From the NCBI RefSeq assembly GCF_023573145.1, contig NZ_CP097635.1, positions 372,001-436,000 of the forward strand: DNA of 64,000 nt, given 5' to 3'. The stretch's first letter is position 1; every line of letters begins with the position of its first letter. The notes under the pieces were generated by a model. The model searched no databases and had not been told where the DNA came from. It was given only the letters and a program-made list of their open reading frames with translations. Made by a program: the position numbers and the translations under genes. Of the stretch, positions 55,149 through 64,000 are shown in pieces. This stretch comes from Aquincola tertiaricarbonis. GTDB taxonomy: Bacteria > Pseudomonadota > Gammaproteobacteria > Burkholderiales > Burkholderiaceae_C.

Positions 55149-57077
55149 TTATTTCGCTTCGGTGCCCGCTGCGGCGACGGGTGCCACGCCGTTGCCCTTG
55201 AACTCCACGTGGAAGCGGTTGCGCAGCGCCTTCATGTAGGCGTTGGCTTCGGCCGTGCCCCAGGCCTGGGCATAGCGCGGCAGCAGCTGTTGCATCTCGG
55301 GCGACTTGGCATCGGGCGGGCTCACCTGGGTGACGCGGGCCACCACGTAGCCTTCACCCGGCACGTCCACGCCCAGCGTAGCGGGCAGCTGGCTGGCGTC
55401 GGCGCGCATCACCGCGTCGAGCACCGGACGCTGCAGGCCCTGCGGTTGCGCGCGCGACACCTCGATGGCGGCCGGCAGGCCGTCTGCCTTGGCATCGGCC
55501 TTCAGCTGCGCCAGGCGGGCTTCGCCGTCCTTGCGGGCCAGGGCCATCGCCTGCTCGTCGACCACACGGTCGCGCACCTGCGACTTGACCTCGGCCAGCG
55601 GCTGCACGCGCGCCGGCGTGTACTCCACCACGCGGGCGGCAGCCAGCTGGTTGGCGCCTACCTCCACCGCTTCGGTGTTGCGCTTGTTCTGCGTGGCGTC
55701 GGTGGAGAACACGGCTTCCAGCAGCTTGGGCGACGCCAGCGGGCCGGTGGCACCGGGCACCGGGGTGCGCTGCACCACGGCCGTCTGCTTGACCAGCTTG
55801 AGCTTGTCGATCACCGGCTGCAGCGTGTCGGCCTGCTCATAGACGGTGTTGCTGAACTGCTCGGCCGCCTCGGCATAGCGGCGCTGGGCCAGCTGCTTGC
55901 GCACCTCGGCCTCGATCTCGGGCTTCACCGCCTCGAAAGGCTTCTTGTCGCCGCCGCGCACCGCGTCCAGCTTGATGATGTGGAAGCCGAAGTCGCTTTC
56001 CACCACGTTGCTGATCTCGCCCGGCTTCATCGCGTAGGCCGCGTCCTCGAAGGGCTTGACCATCGCGCCGCGGCCGAAGAAGTCGAGGTCGCCACCGCGC
56101 TCGGCCGAGCCCGGGTCGTCGGAGTTCTTCTTGGCCACTTCGGCGAAGCTGCCGGGGTTCTTGCGCAGCTCGGCCAGCAGCGCTTCGGCCTTGGCCTTGG
56201 CCTTCTGGCGATCGGCGGCCGGCGCGTCCTTGTCGGCCTTGACCAGGATGTGGCTGGCGCGGCGCTCTTCGGCGGCGGTGTAGCGGGCGGCGTTCTCGTC
56301 GTAGTACTTGCGCAGCTCTTCGTCGCTGACCGTCACGTCCTTGGCCAGGCTGTCCAGCGTCAGCACCACGTACTCGATGCGGGCCTGCTCAGGCGCGCGG
56401 AACAGGTCGCTGTGCGACTTGTGGAAGGCTTCCAGGTCGGCATCGGTGGGCTGCACCTTGGCCACGTAGTCACGCGTCAGGAAGCGCTGCAGCTGCACCT
56501 GGCGGCGCTGCAGCAGCGTCTCCAGCGACTGGCGGGCCACGCCGTCGGGCGCGAAGGCGCTGGCCTCCACCCCGCCGACCACCTGCTTGAGCGCCGCATC
56601 CTGGCGCACGCTGGCCTCGAAGGCGGCGGGCGACATGCCCTGGGCGGCCAGCAGCGCCTTGTAGGCGTCGACGTCGAAGCTGCCATCGGGGCGGCGCAGG
56701 GCGGCCAGCTGCGGCACCGCCAGCAGCTCGCGCTGCAGGCGCTCGTCGGTCACGGCCAGGTGCTGCTTGTTGATGGCGGCGAACAGCACGCGCTCACGCA
56801 CCATCTGCTCCAGCGTCTCATGCTTGGCTTCGGGCGTGTCCAGCAGCTTGGGGTCGATGCCCGGCATCTGCTGGCGCAGGCGCTCGGCCTGGCGCTGGTG
56901 CGCCGCGTCCCACTCGGCCTGGGTGATGGTCTGGCCATCGACCTTGGCGACGGTGGCGTTGCCGCCTTCCATGAACTGCTCATAGCCCTGGCAGCTCGCG
57001 ACCACGAAGGCCGGGAAGATCAGCACCACCAGGATGCCCTGCAGCAGGCGGGTGTTATTGCGAACGAACTCGAACAT
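55149..57077 (-). CDS. ppiD: PpiD, membrane-anchored peptidyl-prolyl isomerase chaperone
   Basis: A 642-aa periplasmic folding factor. One N-terminal membrane helix (LLQGILVVLIFPAFVVASCQ), then a SurA-like N-domain (residues about 40-240, including ITQAEWDAAHQRQAERLRQQ). A parvulin domain follows (about 255-355: RASHILVKADKDAPAADRQK, RGGDLDFFGRGAMVKPFEDA), with a second degenerate PPIase-like region behind it. PpiD sits at the SecYEG exit and helps newly exported proteins fold. Gene order hupB-tRNA-Val-ppiD is common in Burkholderiales. Confidence 0.93.
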   Translation of the reverse strand: MFEFVRNNTRLLQGILVVLIFPAFVVASCQGYEQFMEGGNATVAKVDGQTITQAEWDAAHQRQAERLRQQMPGIDPKLLDTPEAKHETLEQMVRERVLFAAINKQHLAVTDERLQRELLAVPQLAALRRPDGSFDVDAYKALLAAQGMSPAAFEASVRQDAALKQVVGGVEASAFAPDGVARQSLETLLQRRQVQLQRFLTRDYVAKVQPTDADLEAFHKSHSDLFRAPEQARIEYVVLTLDSLAKDVTVSDEELRKYYDENAARYTAAEERRASHILVKADKDAPAADRQKAKAKAEALLAELRKNPGSFAEVAKKNSDDPGSAERGGDLDFFGRGAMVKPFEDAAYAMKPGEISNVVESDFGFHIIKLDAVRGGDKKPFEAVKPEIEAEVRKQLAQRRYAEAAEQFSNTVYEQADTLQPVIDKLKLVKQTAVVQRTPVPGATGPLASPKLLEAVFSTDATQNKRNTEAVEVGANQLAAARVVEYTPARVQPLAEVKSQVRDRVVDEQAMALARKDGEARLAQLKADAKADGLPAAIEVSRAQPQGLQRPVLDAVMRADASQLPATLGVDVPGEGYVVARVTQVSPPDAKSPEMQQLLPRYAQAWGTAEANAYMKALRNRFHVEFKGNGVAPVAAAGTEAK

Positions 57078-57121
57078 GCGGGAACGGCTTTCGGTGCAGA
57101 GATGTCATGCCTGGATGGCAC

Positions 57122-57147
57122 AAAGGCGGACCCCGAGGCCCGCCTTT
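57122..57147 (-). terminator. hairpin downstream of tRNA-Val
   Basis: AAAGGCGG (57122-57129) and CCGCCTTT (57140-57147) form an 8-bp stem with a 10-base loop, placed 38 bases beyond the tRNA-Val 3' end on the minus strand. The tail has only a short T stretch. Probable terminator of the hupB/tRNA-Val transcript. Confidence 0.55.
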
Positions 57148-57184
57148 GTTGATGTGCCGGCGGCCCGGAGCCGCCTATTGTCGC

Positions 57185-57260
57185 TGGTGGGTGCTGACGG
57201 GTTCGAACCGCCGACCTACGCCTTGTAAGGGCGCCGCTCTACCGGCTGAGCTAAGCACCC
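57185..57260 (-). tRNA. tRNA-Val (TAC)
   Basis: On the minus strand: acceptor GGGTGCT...AGCACCC, D-arm GCTCAGCCGGTAGAGC, anticodon loop CTTACAA with anticodon TAC, T-arm CGGCG-GTTCGAA-CCCGTC region, discriminator A and encoded CCA. 76 bases. It lies 13 bases after hupB. Confidence 0.95.
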
Positions 57261-57273
57261 AGTGACTGGTGGA

Positions 57274-57543
57274 TCAGAGAGAGTCCCGCAGGCCCTTGCC
57301 GGGGCGGAACTTCGGAACCTTGGCTGCCTTGATTTTAATGGTGGCGCCGGTGCGCGGGTTGCGGCCGCTGCGCGCGGCACGCTTGGTGACCGAGAAGGTG
57401 CCGAAACCGACGAGCGACACACTGCCGCCCTTCTTGAGCGTGGACTTCACACCGCCGATCACGGCCTCGAGCGCGCGGCCGGCCGCCGCCTTCGAAATGT
57501 CGGCCTGCTGGGCGATGTGATCGATCAGTTCACTCTTGTTCAC
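57274..57543 (-). CDS. hupB: DNA-binding protein HU-beta
   Basis: An 89-aa HU: N-terminal helical dimer part ([20 protein letters not shown]) and the beta-arm segment [20 protein letters not shown] ending in the conserved LRDSL-type tail. HU bends and compacts DNA. The GTG at 57543 starts it, as the protein aligns with HU from the first residue. It is followed closely by tRNA-Val. Confidence 0.96.
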   Translation of the reverse strand: MNKSELIDHIAQQADISKAAAGRALEAVIGGVKSTLKKGGSVSLVGFGTFSVTKRAARSGRNPRTGATIKIKAAKVPKFRPGKGLRDSL

Positions 57544-57747
57544 GAAGGGATCCCTCTACGCTGTTAGACGTGCCGTAAAACGAATGGGGCGGCTGACGCG
57601 CCTGGAGCCTGCGAAGCTCTGGAGAGTCTCGAGAGACCGGTGAAAACCGGGTCGAGCCTGGCCAAACGATTACAGCCGTCGGCGGCGTGCAGTGTCAAGC
57701 GCGAGGCGCGGATTCTAAGCAGATCCCGGCCCGGGTTTTCGAGCCGC

Positions 57748-58665
57748 TCAAGCCAGGGTTGACGAGGCGTCTCGAGGGACCCTGACCACCAGCGCCACAC
57801 CCACTGCCGTCAATGCCAGCCCGGCCAGCACCAACGGGCCCAGCGCCTCGCGGAACAGCAGCCAGCCCATCACCGCGGTGCACGGCGGCACCAGGTACAA
57901 CAAGCTGGTCACACGTGTTGCAGCCCCTTGCTGGATGAGCAGATACAGCAGCGAGCTGCCACCGAGCGTGAGCACCAGCACCGACCAGGCCAGGGCGCCG
58001 ATCAGCTCCGGGTGCCAGTGCACCGGCTGCGTGTCGATGAGCCACGAAGCCGGCAGCGTGACCGCGAACGCCGCCAGCAGCTGCACGAAGTTGGCGGTGC
58101 GCACATCGCACGGCGCCACATGCCGCTTTTGATACAAGGTGCCGGCGGTGATGCCCAGCAACGCGCCCACGGCCAGCAGCAGGTTCAGCGCGCCCAGCTC
58201 GCCCTGGCCCAGCTTGCGCCACACCACCAGCAGCAGCCCCGTCAGGCCCAGCGCCAGGCCGGCCCACTGCAGCGGCGTCACCCGCTTTTCCTGCCCGGTG
58301 GCCGAGACCCACACCGCGGTGAGCACCGGCTGCAGGCCTGCGATGAGGGCCACCGTGCCGGCCGAGGCGCCGGCCCGCACCGACGACCACACGCCGCCCA
58401 GGTAGATGGCATGCATCAGCACGCCGGTGACGGCCAGGTGCGCCCACTGCGCACGCCCTTGCGGCCAGGCCGGGCGCGTGAGGCCGATCCACACCAGGAA
58501 GGCCAGCACCGACAAGCCGTAGCGCCAGCTCAGCAGCGCCAGCGCGGGCGCATGGGGCATGCCGTAACGGGCGACGATGAAGCCGGTGCTCCAGATCAGC
58601 ACGAAGACCGGCGGCATGGCCGCCACCAATGCCTGCTGGCGGCGCAGGTGTGCGGCGTCCGTCAC
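57748..58665 (-). CDS. EamA/DMT-superfamily transporter
   Basis: A 305-aa inner-membrane protein of the drug/metabolite transporter superfamily: ten helices in two EamA repeats (FVLIWSTGFIVARYGMPHAP; ALAWSVLVLTLGGSSLLYLL, TSLLYLVPPCTAVMGWLLFR). Typical proteins export metabolites or amino acids; the substrate is unknown. The GTG start at 58665 overlaps the pgsA stop (GTGA), so it is co-transcribed with pgsA. Confidence 0.9.
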   Translation of the reverse strand: MTDAAHLRRQQALVAAMPPVFVLIWSTGFIVARYGMPHAPALALLSWRYGLSVLAFLVWIGLTRPAWPQGRAQWAHLAVTGVLMHAIYLGGVWSSVRAGASAGTVALIAGLQPVLTAVWVSATGQEKRVTPLQWAGLALGLTGLLLVVWRKLGQGELGALNLLLAVGALLGITAGTLYQKRHVAPCDVRTANFVQLLAAFAVTLPASWLIDTQPVHWHPELIGALAWSVLVLTLGGSSLLYLLIQQGAATRVTSLLYLVPPCTAVMGWLLFREALGPLVLAGLALTAVGVALVVRVPRDASSTLA

Positions 58666-59228
58666 CGCACGTTGGCGCGGATGTCGGGGAGCGCTTTCTG
58701 CAGGTAGTACACCATCGACCAGATCGTCAGCACCGCGGCTGCCCAGATCAGGCCCCTGCCCCAGATGCGCGTGTCGATCACGCCCAGCAGCGGCCCGTCA
58801 TACAGCAGGAAGGGGATGGCCACCATCTGCACCGTGGTCTTGAGCTTGCCCAGCATGTGCACCGCCACGCTGCGGCGCGCGCCGATCTCGGCCATCCACT
58901 CACGCAGCGCCGAAATGGCGATCTCGCGGCCGATGATGATGAGTGCCACCATGGCATCGGCCCGGTGCAGCCACACCAGGATGATGAGCGCGGCGCAGAC
59001 CAGGAACTTGTCGGCCACCGGGTCGAGGAAGGCGCCGAACTTCGAGGTCATGTTGAGCCGGCGCGCCAAGTAGCCGTCCAGCCAGTCGGTCAGGGCCACC
59101 ACGATGAACAGCACGGTCGCAATCAGGTTGCGCATGCCGGCGTCCACGGGCAGGTAGAAGATGCCGACGATCAACGGAATCGCGACGATGCGCGCCCAGG
59201 TCAGCAGAGTCGGCAGGTTGAAAAACAT
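58662..59228 (-). CDS. pgsA: CDP-diacylglycerol-glycerol-3-phosphate 3-phosphatidyltransferase
   Basis: A 188-aa polytopic enzyme that makes phosphatidylglycerol phosphate. The CDP-alcohol phosphotransferase motif D-G-x2-A-R-x8-G-x3-D-x3-D is present as DWLDGYLARRLNMTSKFGAF followed by LDPVADK. Family start MFFNLPTLLTWARI is at 59228. Usually found near uvrC in beta- and gammaproteobacteria, as here. Confidence 0.95.
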   Translation of the reverse strand: MFFNLPTLLTWARIVAIPLIVGIFYLPVDAGMRNLIATVLFIVVALTDWLDGYLARRLNMTSKFGAFLDPVADKFLVCAALIILVWLHRADAMVALIIIGREIAISALREWMAEIGARRSVAVHMLGKLKTTVQMVAIPFLLYDGPLLGVIDTRIWGRGLIWAAAVLTIWSMVYYLQKALPDIRANVR

Positions 59229-59265
59229 GGCCGATGCTACCTTGCAAGCTCACACAGCAAGATCC

Positions 59266-59341
59266 CGGCGCCGCCGGGCCGCCCCAAGGCGACGGGCTCC
59301 CCCTCGGGGGGGCGCGAGCGCCAGCGAGCCTGGGGGCTCCA
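59266..59341. repeat. GC-rich palindromic intergenic repeat (REP-like)
   Basis: Between pgsA and the lipoprotein gene there is a palindromic stretch with GCTCCCCCTCGGGGGGCGCG in its centre and AGCCTGGGGGCTCC at the end. Similar C/G-run repeats are scattered between genes in Rubrivivax/Leptothrix-type genomes. Only one copy is in this window, so the repeat call rests on family knowledge. Confidence 0.4.
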
Positions 59342-59342
59342 T

Positions 59343-59864
59343 CTATTCATCTAGGAGGCGCGGCTTGAACTTGCGCGCGTCGTTGAAGAGAAACACCTCG
59401 CTGTACACCCAGGGCTTGGGCAGGTGGCGCACGTCGCCGAAGGGCGCGGCGCGCTGCACGGCGGCGATGGCGATGTCGATGGTGTCCACCGCCTGCCCCG
59501 GCCGGCGGGCCACCTTGATGTGGCGCACGCTGCCATCGGCGTTCAGCTCGATCTCCAGCACCGGGATGGCCAGCAGCGGCTGCTGCACCTCGGTCATGTA
59601 GACCAGGTCGGGGTTGGCTTCGGCCAGCCGCTGGGCGGCATGCAGCTTGTACTCGGCCCAGTCGCGGGCCTGCTTGCGCGCAACGGCGGGTTGGCTGCTC
59701 AGCTCGGGCGAGCGGGTGGGCGCGGTGACGATGCCCCCGCCCCCACTGCCAGGGCGGCCCAGCGGCACGCTGGTGCCACAACCGGCCACCAGCAGGGCCG
59801 CCGCCAAGGCCGCCAGGGCTGCGCCCAGACCGCGCCCACGTGGCACGGTGTCAATGCAATGCAC
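59343..59864 (-). CDS. lipoprotein with TonB-C-like domain
   Basis: A 173-aa protein. From the GTG at 59864 (GGAGGAG 9 bases upstream, inside uvrC) it begins [12 protein letters not shown], then a hydrophobic stretch and lipobox LVAGCG, so the Cys is lipid-modified. The C-terminal part ([40 protein letters not shown]) resembles the TonB/TolA C-terminal fold that contacts envelope partners. It overlaps the uvrC end by 14 bases. Function unknown; probably envelope-related. Confidence 0.75.
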   Translation of the reverse strand: MHCIDTVPRGRGLGAALAALAAALLVAGCGTSVPLGRPGSGGGGIVTAPTRSPELSSQPAVARKQARDWAEYKLHAAQRLAEANPDLVYMTEVQQPLLAIPVLEIELNADGSVRHIKVARRPGQAVDTIDIAIAAVQRAAPFGDVRHLPKPWVYSEVFLFNDARKFKPRLLDE

Positions 59865-61926
59865 GGTAGATCTCCTCCGCAAGTTGTCGGGATATGCCTT
59901 CCACGCCGCACAGTTCGTCGACGCTGGCATTGGCAACGCCGCGCGCGCCACCAAAGCGCTGCAGCAGGCGTGCACGTTTCTTCGGGCCCACGCCCGGTAT
60001 CTCTTCGAGCTTGCTGCCGCCGGTGCGCACGCTGGCGCGCTTGGCCCGCATGCCGGTGATGGCGAAGCGGTGCGCCTCGTCGCGGATCTGGGCCACCAGC
60101 ATCAGCGCGGCCGAGTCGTGGCCCAGGTACACCTTGGGCCGGCCGTCGGCAAACACCAGCTCTTCCAGGCCCACCTTGCGGCCCTCGCCCTTTTCCACGC
60201 CGACGATCAGCGACAGGTCCAGGCCCAGCGCCTCGAACACCTCGCGCGCCATCGACACTTGGCCCTTGCCGCCGTCCACCAGCACCAGGTCGGGCATGCG
60301 CAGTCTGGGGCTGGGTTCGGCACTGGCTTCGGCGTTCCCTTCGCCCTCCGGCGGCACGCCTTCTTCGGCCTGTGCGGCCAGGGCCTCGGCCACCTTGCCG
60401 TAGCGCCGCGTCAGCACCTGGCGCATGGCCGCGTAGTCGTCACCCCCGGTGATGCCGGTGATGTTGTAGCGCCGGTACTGCGCGTTCTGCATCTGGTGGT
60501 TCTCGAACACCACGCAGCTGGCCTGGGTGGATTCACCCGCGGTGTGGCTGATGTCGAAGCACTCGATGCGTAGCGTGTCCAGCGATTCCACGTCCAGCTG
60601 CAGCGCCTCGGCCAGCGCCCGGGTGCGGGCGCGCTGCGAGCCCTCTTCGGCCAGCAGCCGCGCCAGCGCGATCTGCGCGCCCTTGTCGGCCATCTCCAGC
60701 CAGATGCGGCGCTGCTCGCGCGGCTGGTGCTGCGCATTGACGCGGCTGCCACTCTGCGCGCTCAAGGTGTCGAGCAGGGCCTTGTCCACCGGGTGGCTCA
60801 GCACCAGCAGGAAGGGCACGGCATTGCCCAGATAGTGCTGGGCGATGAAGGCTTCCAGCACCTGCACTTCCACCGGCTGAGCCGCCTGCGGCGGGCCGGC
60901 ATCCACATCGCCGGCTTCGGCCTCGGCCACCGCGGCGGCGTCCTCCACATGGGCCGGGAAGTAGGCACGGTCGCCCAGGTGGCGGCCACCGCGCATCATG
61001 GCCAGGTTGACGCAGGCACGGCCGCCCTGCACCCGCACGGCCAGGATGTCCACGTCCTTGTCGGACGTGGTCAGGCTGCTGGTCTCCACCGATTGCTGGT
61101 GCAGCACCCGCGACAGCGCGCTGATCTGGTTGCGCAGGTCGGCCGCCTTCTCGAATTCCAGCGCCTCGGCATGGGCCATCATGCGGCCCTGCAGGTCGTC
61201 CATCACCTCCTGCGTCTCACCCAGCAGAAAGCGCTCGGCATGGCTCACGTCGCGCGCATAGTCGTCGGGCGAGATGAAGCCCACGCAGGGCCCGCTGCAG
61301 CGGTGGATCTGGTACAGCAGGCAGGGCCGGCTGCGGTTGGCGAACACCGTGTCTTCGCAGGTGCGCAGGCGGAACACCTTCTGGATCAGCTGGATCGATT
61401 CCTTCACCGCCCAGGCGCCCGGGTAGGGCCCGAAGTAGCGGTGCTTGCGGTCCACCGAGCCGCGGTAGTAGGCCACCCGCGGGTAGCGAACCGACGCCGA
61501 TTCCGCAGTGCTGGCCGAGGCGCGGGTGCCGGTGATCTTGAGGTAGGGGTAGCTCTTGTCGTCCCTGAACAAGATGTTGAACCGCGGGTTCAACGTCTTG
61601 ATCAGGTTGTTTTCCAGCAGCAGCGCCTCGGCCTCGGTGCGCACCACCGTGGTTTCCATGCGGGCGATGCGGCCCACCATGTGGCCGATGCGGCTGCCGC
61701 CATGGTCCTTCTGGAAGTAGCTGGCGACGCGCTTCTTCAGGCTGCGCGCCTTGCCCACGTAGAGCACGGTGCCGTTGCTGTCGAAGTAGCGATACACGCC
61801 GGGCAGCGCCGGCAGCGCGGCCACCTCGGCCAGCAGCCGCTCGCGCACGGCGGCGGCCTGCGCGGCGGTATCGGGGGCTGGGTCCGGCACGGCGGCCTCG
61901 GCGGGAACGGGGGACGGCTCGATCAT
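59851..61926 (-). CDS. uvrC: excinuclease ABC subunit C
   Basis: A 691-aa UvrC. It has an N-terminal GIY-YIG nuclease (residues about 40-120: [20 protein letters not shown]), a Cys cluster ([16 protein letters not shown]), and a UVR motif ([20 protein letters not shown]). The C-terminal RNase H-like nuclease follows ([32 protein letters not shown]), ending in the HhH2 domain ([20 protein letters not shown]). It makes both cuts in nucleotide excision repair. A linker insertion of about 20 residues ([18 protein letters not shown]) is genus-specific. Divergent from earP by 35 bases. Confidence 0.97.
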   Translation of the reverse strand: MIEPSPVPAEAAVPDPAPDTAAQAAAVRERLLAEVAALPALPGVYRYFDSNGTVLYVGKARSLKKRVASYFQKDHGGSRIGHMVGRIARMETTVVRTEAEALLLENNLIKTLNPRFNILFRDDKSYPYLKITGTRASASTAESASVRYPRVAYYRGSVDRKHRYFGPYPGAWAVKESIQLIQKVFRLRTCEDTVFANRSRPCLLYQIHRCSGPCVGFISPDDYARDVSHAERFLLGETQEVMDDLQGRMMAHAEALEFEKAADLRNQISALSRVLHQQSVETSSLTTSDKDVDILAVRVQGGRACVNLAMMRGGRHLGDRAYFPAHVEDAAAVAEAEAGDVDAGPPQAAQPVEVQVLEAFIAQHYLGNAVPFLLVLSHPVDKALLDTLSAQSGSRVNAQHQPREQRRIWLEMADKGAQIALARLLAEEGSQRARTRALAEALQLDVESLDTLRIECFDISHTAGESTQASCVVFENHQMQNAQYRRYNITGITGGDDYAAMRQVLTRRYGKVAEALAAQAEEGVPPEGEGNAEASAEPSPRLRMPDLVLVDGGKGQVSMAREVFEALGLDLSLIVGVEKGEGRKVGLEELVFADGRPKVYLGHDSAALMLVAQIRDEAHRFAITGMRAKRASVRTGGSKLEEIPGVGPKKRARLLQRFGGARGVANASVDELCGVEGISRQLAEEIYRALH

Positions 61927-61961
61927 CGGGTGGGGGATTGTGCCGCTTCGATAATCCCCGC

Positions 61962-63026
61962 ATGACCGCGCCCCGTCCGGACCCCGCCATCGATGTTTTC
62001 TGCCGCGTGATCGACAACTACGGCGACGTGGGCGTGAGCTGGCGCCTGGCCACCGGGCTGGCCGCGCGCGGGGCGCGGGTGCGGCTTTTCATCGACGATG
62101 CCGGCCCGCTGCAGTGGATGGCGCCGCATGGCGCCGCTGGCGTGCAGGTGCTGCCCTTCGACGCGCCGGCCGAAGCCCAGGCCGACGTGGTGGTGGAGAC
62201 CTTCGGCTGCGACCCGCCGCCCGCCTACGTGCAGCGCATGGCCGAGCGCGCCCGCCCGCCGGTGTGGATCAATCTCGAGTACCTGAGCGCCGAGGCGTAT
62301 GTGGAACGCAGCCACGGCCTGCCCTCACCCCAGCGCAACGGGCTGATGAAGTGGTTCTTCTACCCCGGCTTCACGCCGCGCACCGGCGGCCTGTTGCGTG
62401 AGCCGGACCTGGCCGCGGCGCAGGCCGCCTTCGACCGCGATGCCTGGCTGGCCGGCCTGGGGCTGCAGCGCCGGCCGGGTGAGCGGGTGGTCAGCCTGTT
62501 CGCCTATGCCGGCGCGCCTTTCGGCGAACTGCTGCGGCGGCTGGACGACGCGCCCACGCTGGTGCTGGTGTGCGCCGGCTCCTCGCAGGCGGCCGCGCTG
62601 GCGCAGGCACCGGCCGCGCTGCGCCAGCTCCGGCTGCACGCCCTGCCCTGGCTGAGCCAGCCCGACTTTGACCGGTTGTTGTGGAACTGCGACCTCAACT
62701 TCGCCCGTGGCGAAGACTCCATCGTGCGGGCCATGTGGGCCGGCGCCCCTTTCGTGTGGCACATCTACCCGCAGCACGACGATGCCCACGTGGCCAAGCT
62801 GCAAGCGCTGCTGCAGCGCATGGCGGCGGTGGACGGCACGGTGGCCGAGCCGCTGCAGGCCCTGTGGATGGCCTGGAACGGCCTGGGCCCCTGGCCCGAC
62901 GCCTGGCCACCGGCGCCCGCCTGGCGCACCGCCAGCCAGGCCTGGCGCCGGGCCCTGCTGCCACAGCCCGACCTGGTGACCCAGCTGCTGCAATTTTGCG
63001 CGGCCATGGCCGGCAGGCTAGAATAG
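61962..63026 (+). CDS. earP: EarP, EF-P arginine rhamnosyltransferase
   Basis: A 354-aa GT-B glycosyltransferase (DUF2331). Family signature [20 protein letters not shown] is at the N-terminus with the catalytic Asp region NYGDVG, and the nucleotide-sugar site is [20 protein letters not shown] followed by [10 protein letters not shown]. EarP adds rhamnose from dTDP-rhamnose to Arg32 of EF-P, which EF-P needs to relieve ribosome stalling at proline runs. The partner efp follows about 190 bases downstream on the same strand. Confidence 0.95.
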   Translation: MTAPRPDPAIDVFCRVIDNYGDVGVSWRLATGLAARGARVRLFIDDAGPLQWMAPHGAAGVQVLPFDAPAEAQADVVVETFGCDPPPAYVQRMAERARPPVWINLEYLSAEAYVERSHGLPSPQRNGLMKWFFYPGFTPRTGGLLREPDLAAAQAAFDRDAWLAGLGLQRRPGERVVSLFAYAGAPFGELLRRLDDAPTLVLVCAGSSQAAALAQAPAALRQLRLHALPWLSQPDFDRLLWNCDLNFARGEDSIVRAMWAGAPFVWHIYPQHDDAHVAKLQALLQRMAAVDGTVAEPLQALWMAWNGLGPWPDAWPPAPAWRTASQAWRRALLPQPDLVTQLLQFCAAMAGRLE

Positions 63027-63219
63027 CGGGCTCTGCGTGGCACTGCGGCAGCCTGTAACACCGGCTGGCCGCGGCCGCCCGCGCGACACGGCGTCGCGAT
63101 CTGCCGCAAAACCGATACGCAATGCTTCGCAAGCTGCAGAAGTGCCATCGCCGCCCCGCACAGCGGGCCGGCGCAGCGCCCCGGCGGCAAGCGACGCCCA
63201 CCGAACCAAGAGAGCCGCT

Positions 63220-63774
63220 ATGAAACTCGCACAGGAAATCCGCGCAGGCAACGTCATCATGCAGGGCAAGGACCCCATGGTGGTGCTGCGTACCGAATAC
63301 AGCCGCGGTGGCCGCGGCGCCGCCACGGTGCGCATCAAGATGAAGAACCTGCTGAACGGCGGCGGGGCCGAAGTCGTCTTCAAGGCCGACGACAAGATGG
63401 ACCAGATCATCCTGGACAAGAAGGAGTGCACCTACACGTACTTCGCTGACCCGATGTACGTGTTCATGGACTCCGAGTACAACCAGTTCGAGGTGGAAGC
63501 CGAGAACATGGGCGACGCCATCAGCTACCTCGAAGACAACATGCCCGTGGAAGTGGTGTTCTACGACGGCAAGGCCATCTCGGTCGAACTGCCCACCACC
63601 GTGGTGCGCGAGATCGAGACCGAGCCGGCCGTCAAGGGCGACACCTCGGGCAAGGTGATGAAGCCCGCCAAGATCGTCGGCACCGGCTTCGAGATCTCGG
63701 TCCCGCTGTTCGTGGAAAGCGGCGACAAGATCGAAATCGACACCCGCACGCACGAGTACCGCAAGCGCGTCTGA
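63220..63774 (+). CDS. efp: elongation factor P
   Basis: A 184-aa EF-P with the three beta-barrel domains. Domain I carries the tip loop [13 protein letters not shown] with Arg32, the residue rhamnosylated by EarP, in place of the Lys found in E. coli. The conserved end [17 protein letters not shown] is present. EF-P binds between P and E sites and promotes peptide bonds at consecutive prolines. The frame is open upstream, but the Met at 63220 matches all family starts and has AGAG before it. Confidence 0.97.
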   Translation: MKLAQEIRAGNVIMQGKDPMVVLRTEYSRGGRGAATVRIKMKNLLNGGGAEVVFKADDKMDQIILDKKECTYTYFADPMYVFMDSEYNQFEVEAENMGDAISYLEDNMPVEVVFYDGKAISVELPTTVVREIETEPAVKGDTSGKVMKPAKIVGTGFEISVPLFVESGDKIEIDTRTHEYRKRV

Positions 63775-63813
63775 ACGCAATGCACGCAGTGGCCACGGCC
63801 AGCCTGCAACATC

Positions 63814-63837
63814 AAGGGCACCTCGGTGCCCTTTTTT
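63814..63837 (+). terminator. intrinsic terminator after efp
   Basis: AAGGGCAC-CTCG-GTGCCCTT stem with a run of six T (63832-63837), 40 bases after the efp stop. A textbook rho-independent terminator. Confidence 0.9.
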
Positions 63838-63850
63838 CATGGGGCCGGCC

Positions 63851-64000
63851 ATGACGCACGACGACGCCCGGCGCCTGCTGCAGGCAGCCGGCCTGCCCGA
63901 GCGCTGGGCCGGGCGGGAGCGCTTCGTGCTGCTGGCGGTGGGCGGCCATGCCGACGCGCTGCTGGCCGCTTTGCGCCAGGCCTGGGAAGGCGATGCACAG
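63851..64000 (+). CDS. MnmC-like tRNA-modification protein, N-terminal start only
   Basis: The first 50 codons before the window ends. LPERWAGRERFVLLAVGGHA followed by LLAALRQAWEGD resembles the N-terminal methyltransferase part of MnmC (family: W-x-G-R-E-R-F-V-x-L-E-T-G-F-G). The usual TGFGLGNNFLA is not well kept here, and the protein starts later than relatives. The call is tentative; other methyltransferases are possible. Confidence 0.4.
   Translation, partial: MTHDDARRLLQAAGLPERWAGRERFVLLAVGGHADALLAALRQAWEGDAQ

Noticed and set aside
55134..57152. A 672-codon plus-strand open frame opposite ppiD
   Set aside because: It is the shadow of ppiD in GC-rich DNA: Leu/Gly/Val/Arg/His-rich, no domain, no RBS.

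Overview
The window looks like a chromosome segment of a high-GC betaproteobacterium of the order Burkholderiales (Rubrivivax/Ideonella/Leptothrix-like). The evidence is the GC-rich codon use, the earP-efp pair with Arg32 in EF-P, the hupB/tRNA-Val/ppiD order, and a B12-dependent NrdJ fragment. The genus is inference. Housekeeping DNA lies at both ends, and about 49 kb of mosaic mobile DNA lies between.

Left flank (1-5.6 kb): an NTF2-like secreted protein (cut by the window edge), a secreted protein of unknown function, an MBL-fold hydrolase, a YVTN beta-propeller protein, and a YeiH-type transporter with a small overlapping membrane gene. A LysR regulator is divergent from these, across a 19-bp palindrome.

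Mobile region (about 5.6-55.0 kb): an integrative and conjugative-type element. Its tyrosine integrase (53.6-54.9 kb) sits beside the 3' end of tRNA-His. Backbone pieces are a damaged SbcC/Rad50-like ATPase, AlpA, a DUF1845/AcaB-like protein, a run of unknown genes with a GHKL ATPase, and F-type mating genes (TraF-like, traH, traG). Three blocks of cargo interrupt it. (a) At 8.98-14.5 kb is a GInt-like unit with three tyrosine recombinases in tandem plus a small HTH/coiled-coil protein (ginABCD-like); a MerR-type promoter follows it. (b) At 24.2-34.8 kb is a transmissible locus of protein quality control / heat resistance (HTH gene, hsp20, clpK, cls, ftsH, trx, lipoprotein, psiE, htpX, degP). 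Its htpX carries an in-frame amber codon. (c) At 34.9-50.3 kb is an array of three same-orientation IS91-family copies, two of them truncated. They hold chromosomal fragments (nnrS', an MCP, nrdJ', lysR') and a complete phosphite uptake and oxidation operon, ptxABCD, with a divergent LysR gene (ptxE-like). The first 370 bp of traG occur twice, on either side of cargo (b)+(c), with six synonymous differences. This suggests the cargo entered as a circle by recombination in traG.

Right flank (55.0-64 kb): tRNA-His, ppiD, tRNA-Val, hupB, an EamA exporter, pgsA, a lipoprotein, uvrC, and on the other strand earP, efp and the start of an mnmC-like gene.

Taken together, the accessory DNA offers heat and protein-stress survival and the use of phosphite as a phosphorus source. 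The conjugation set in the window is partial, and traG is separated from traF/traH by about 27 kb. No attL copy of the tRNA-His end was found, so the left limit of the element is uncertain.
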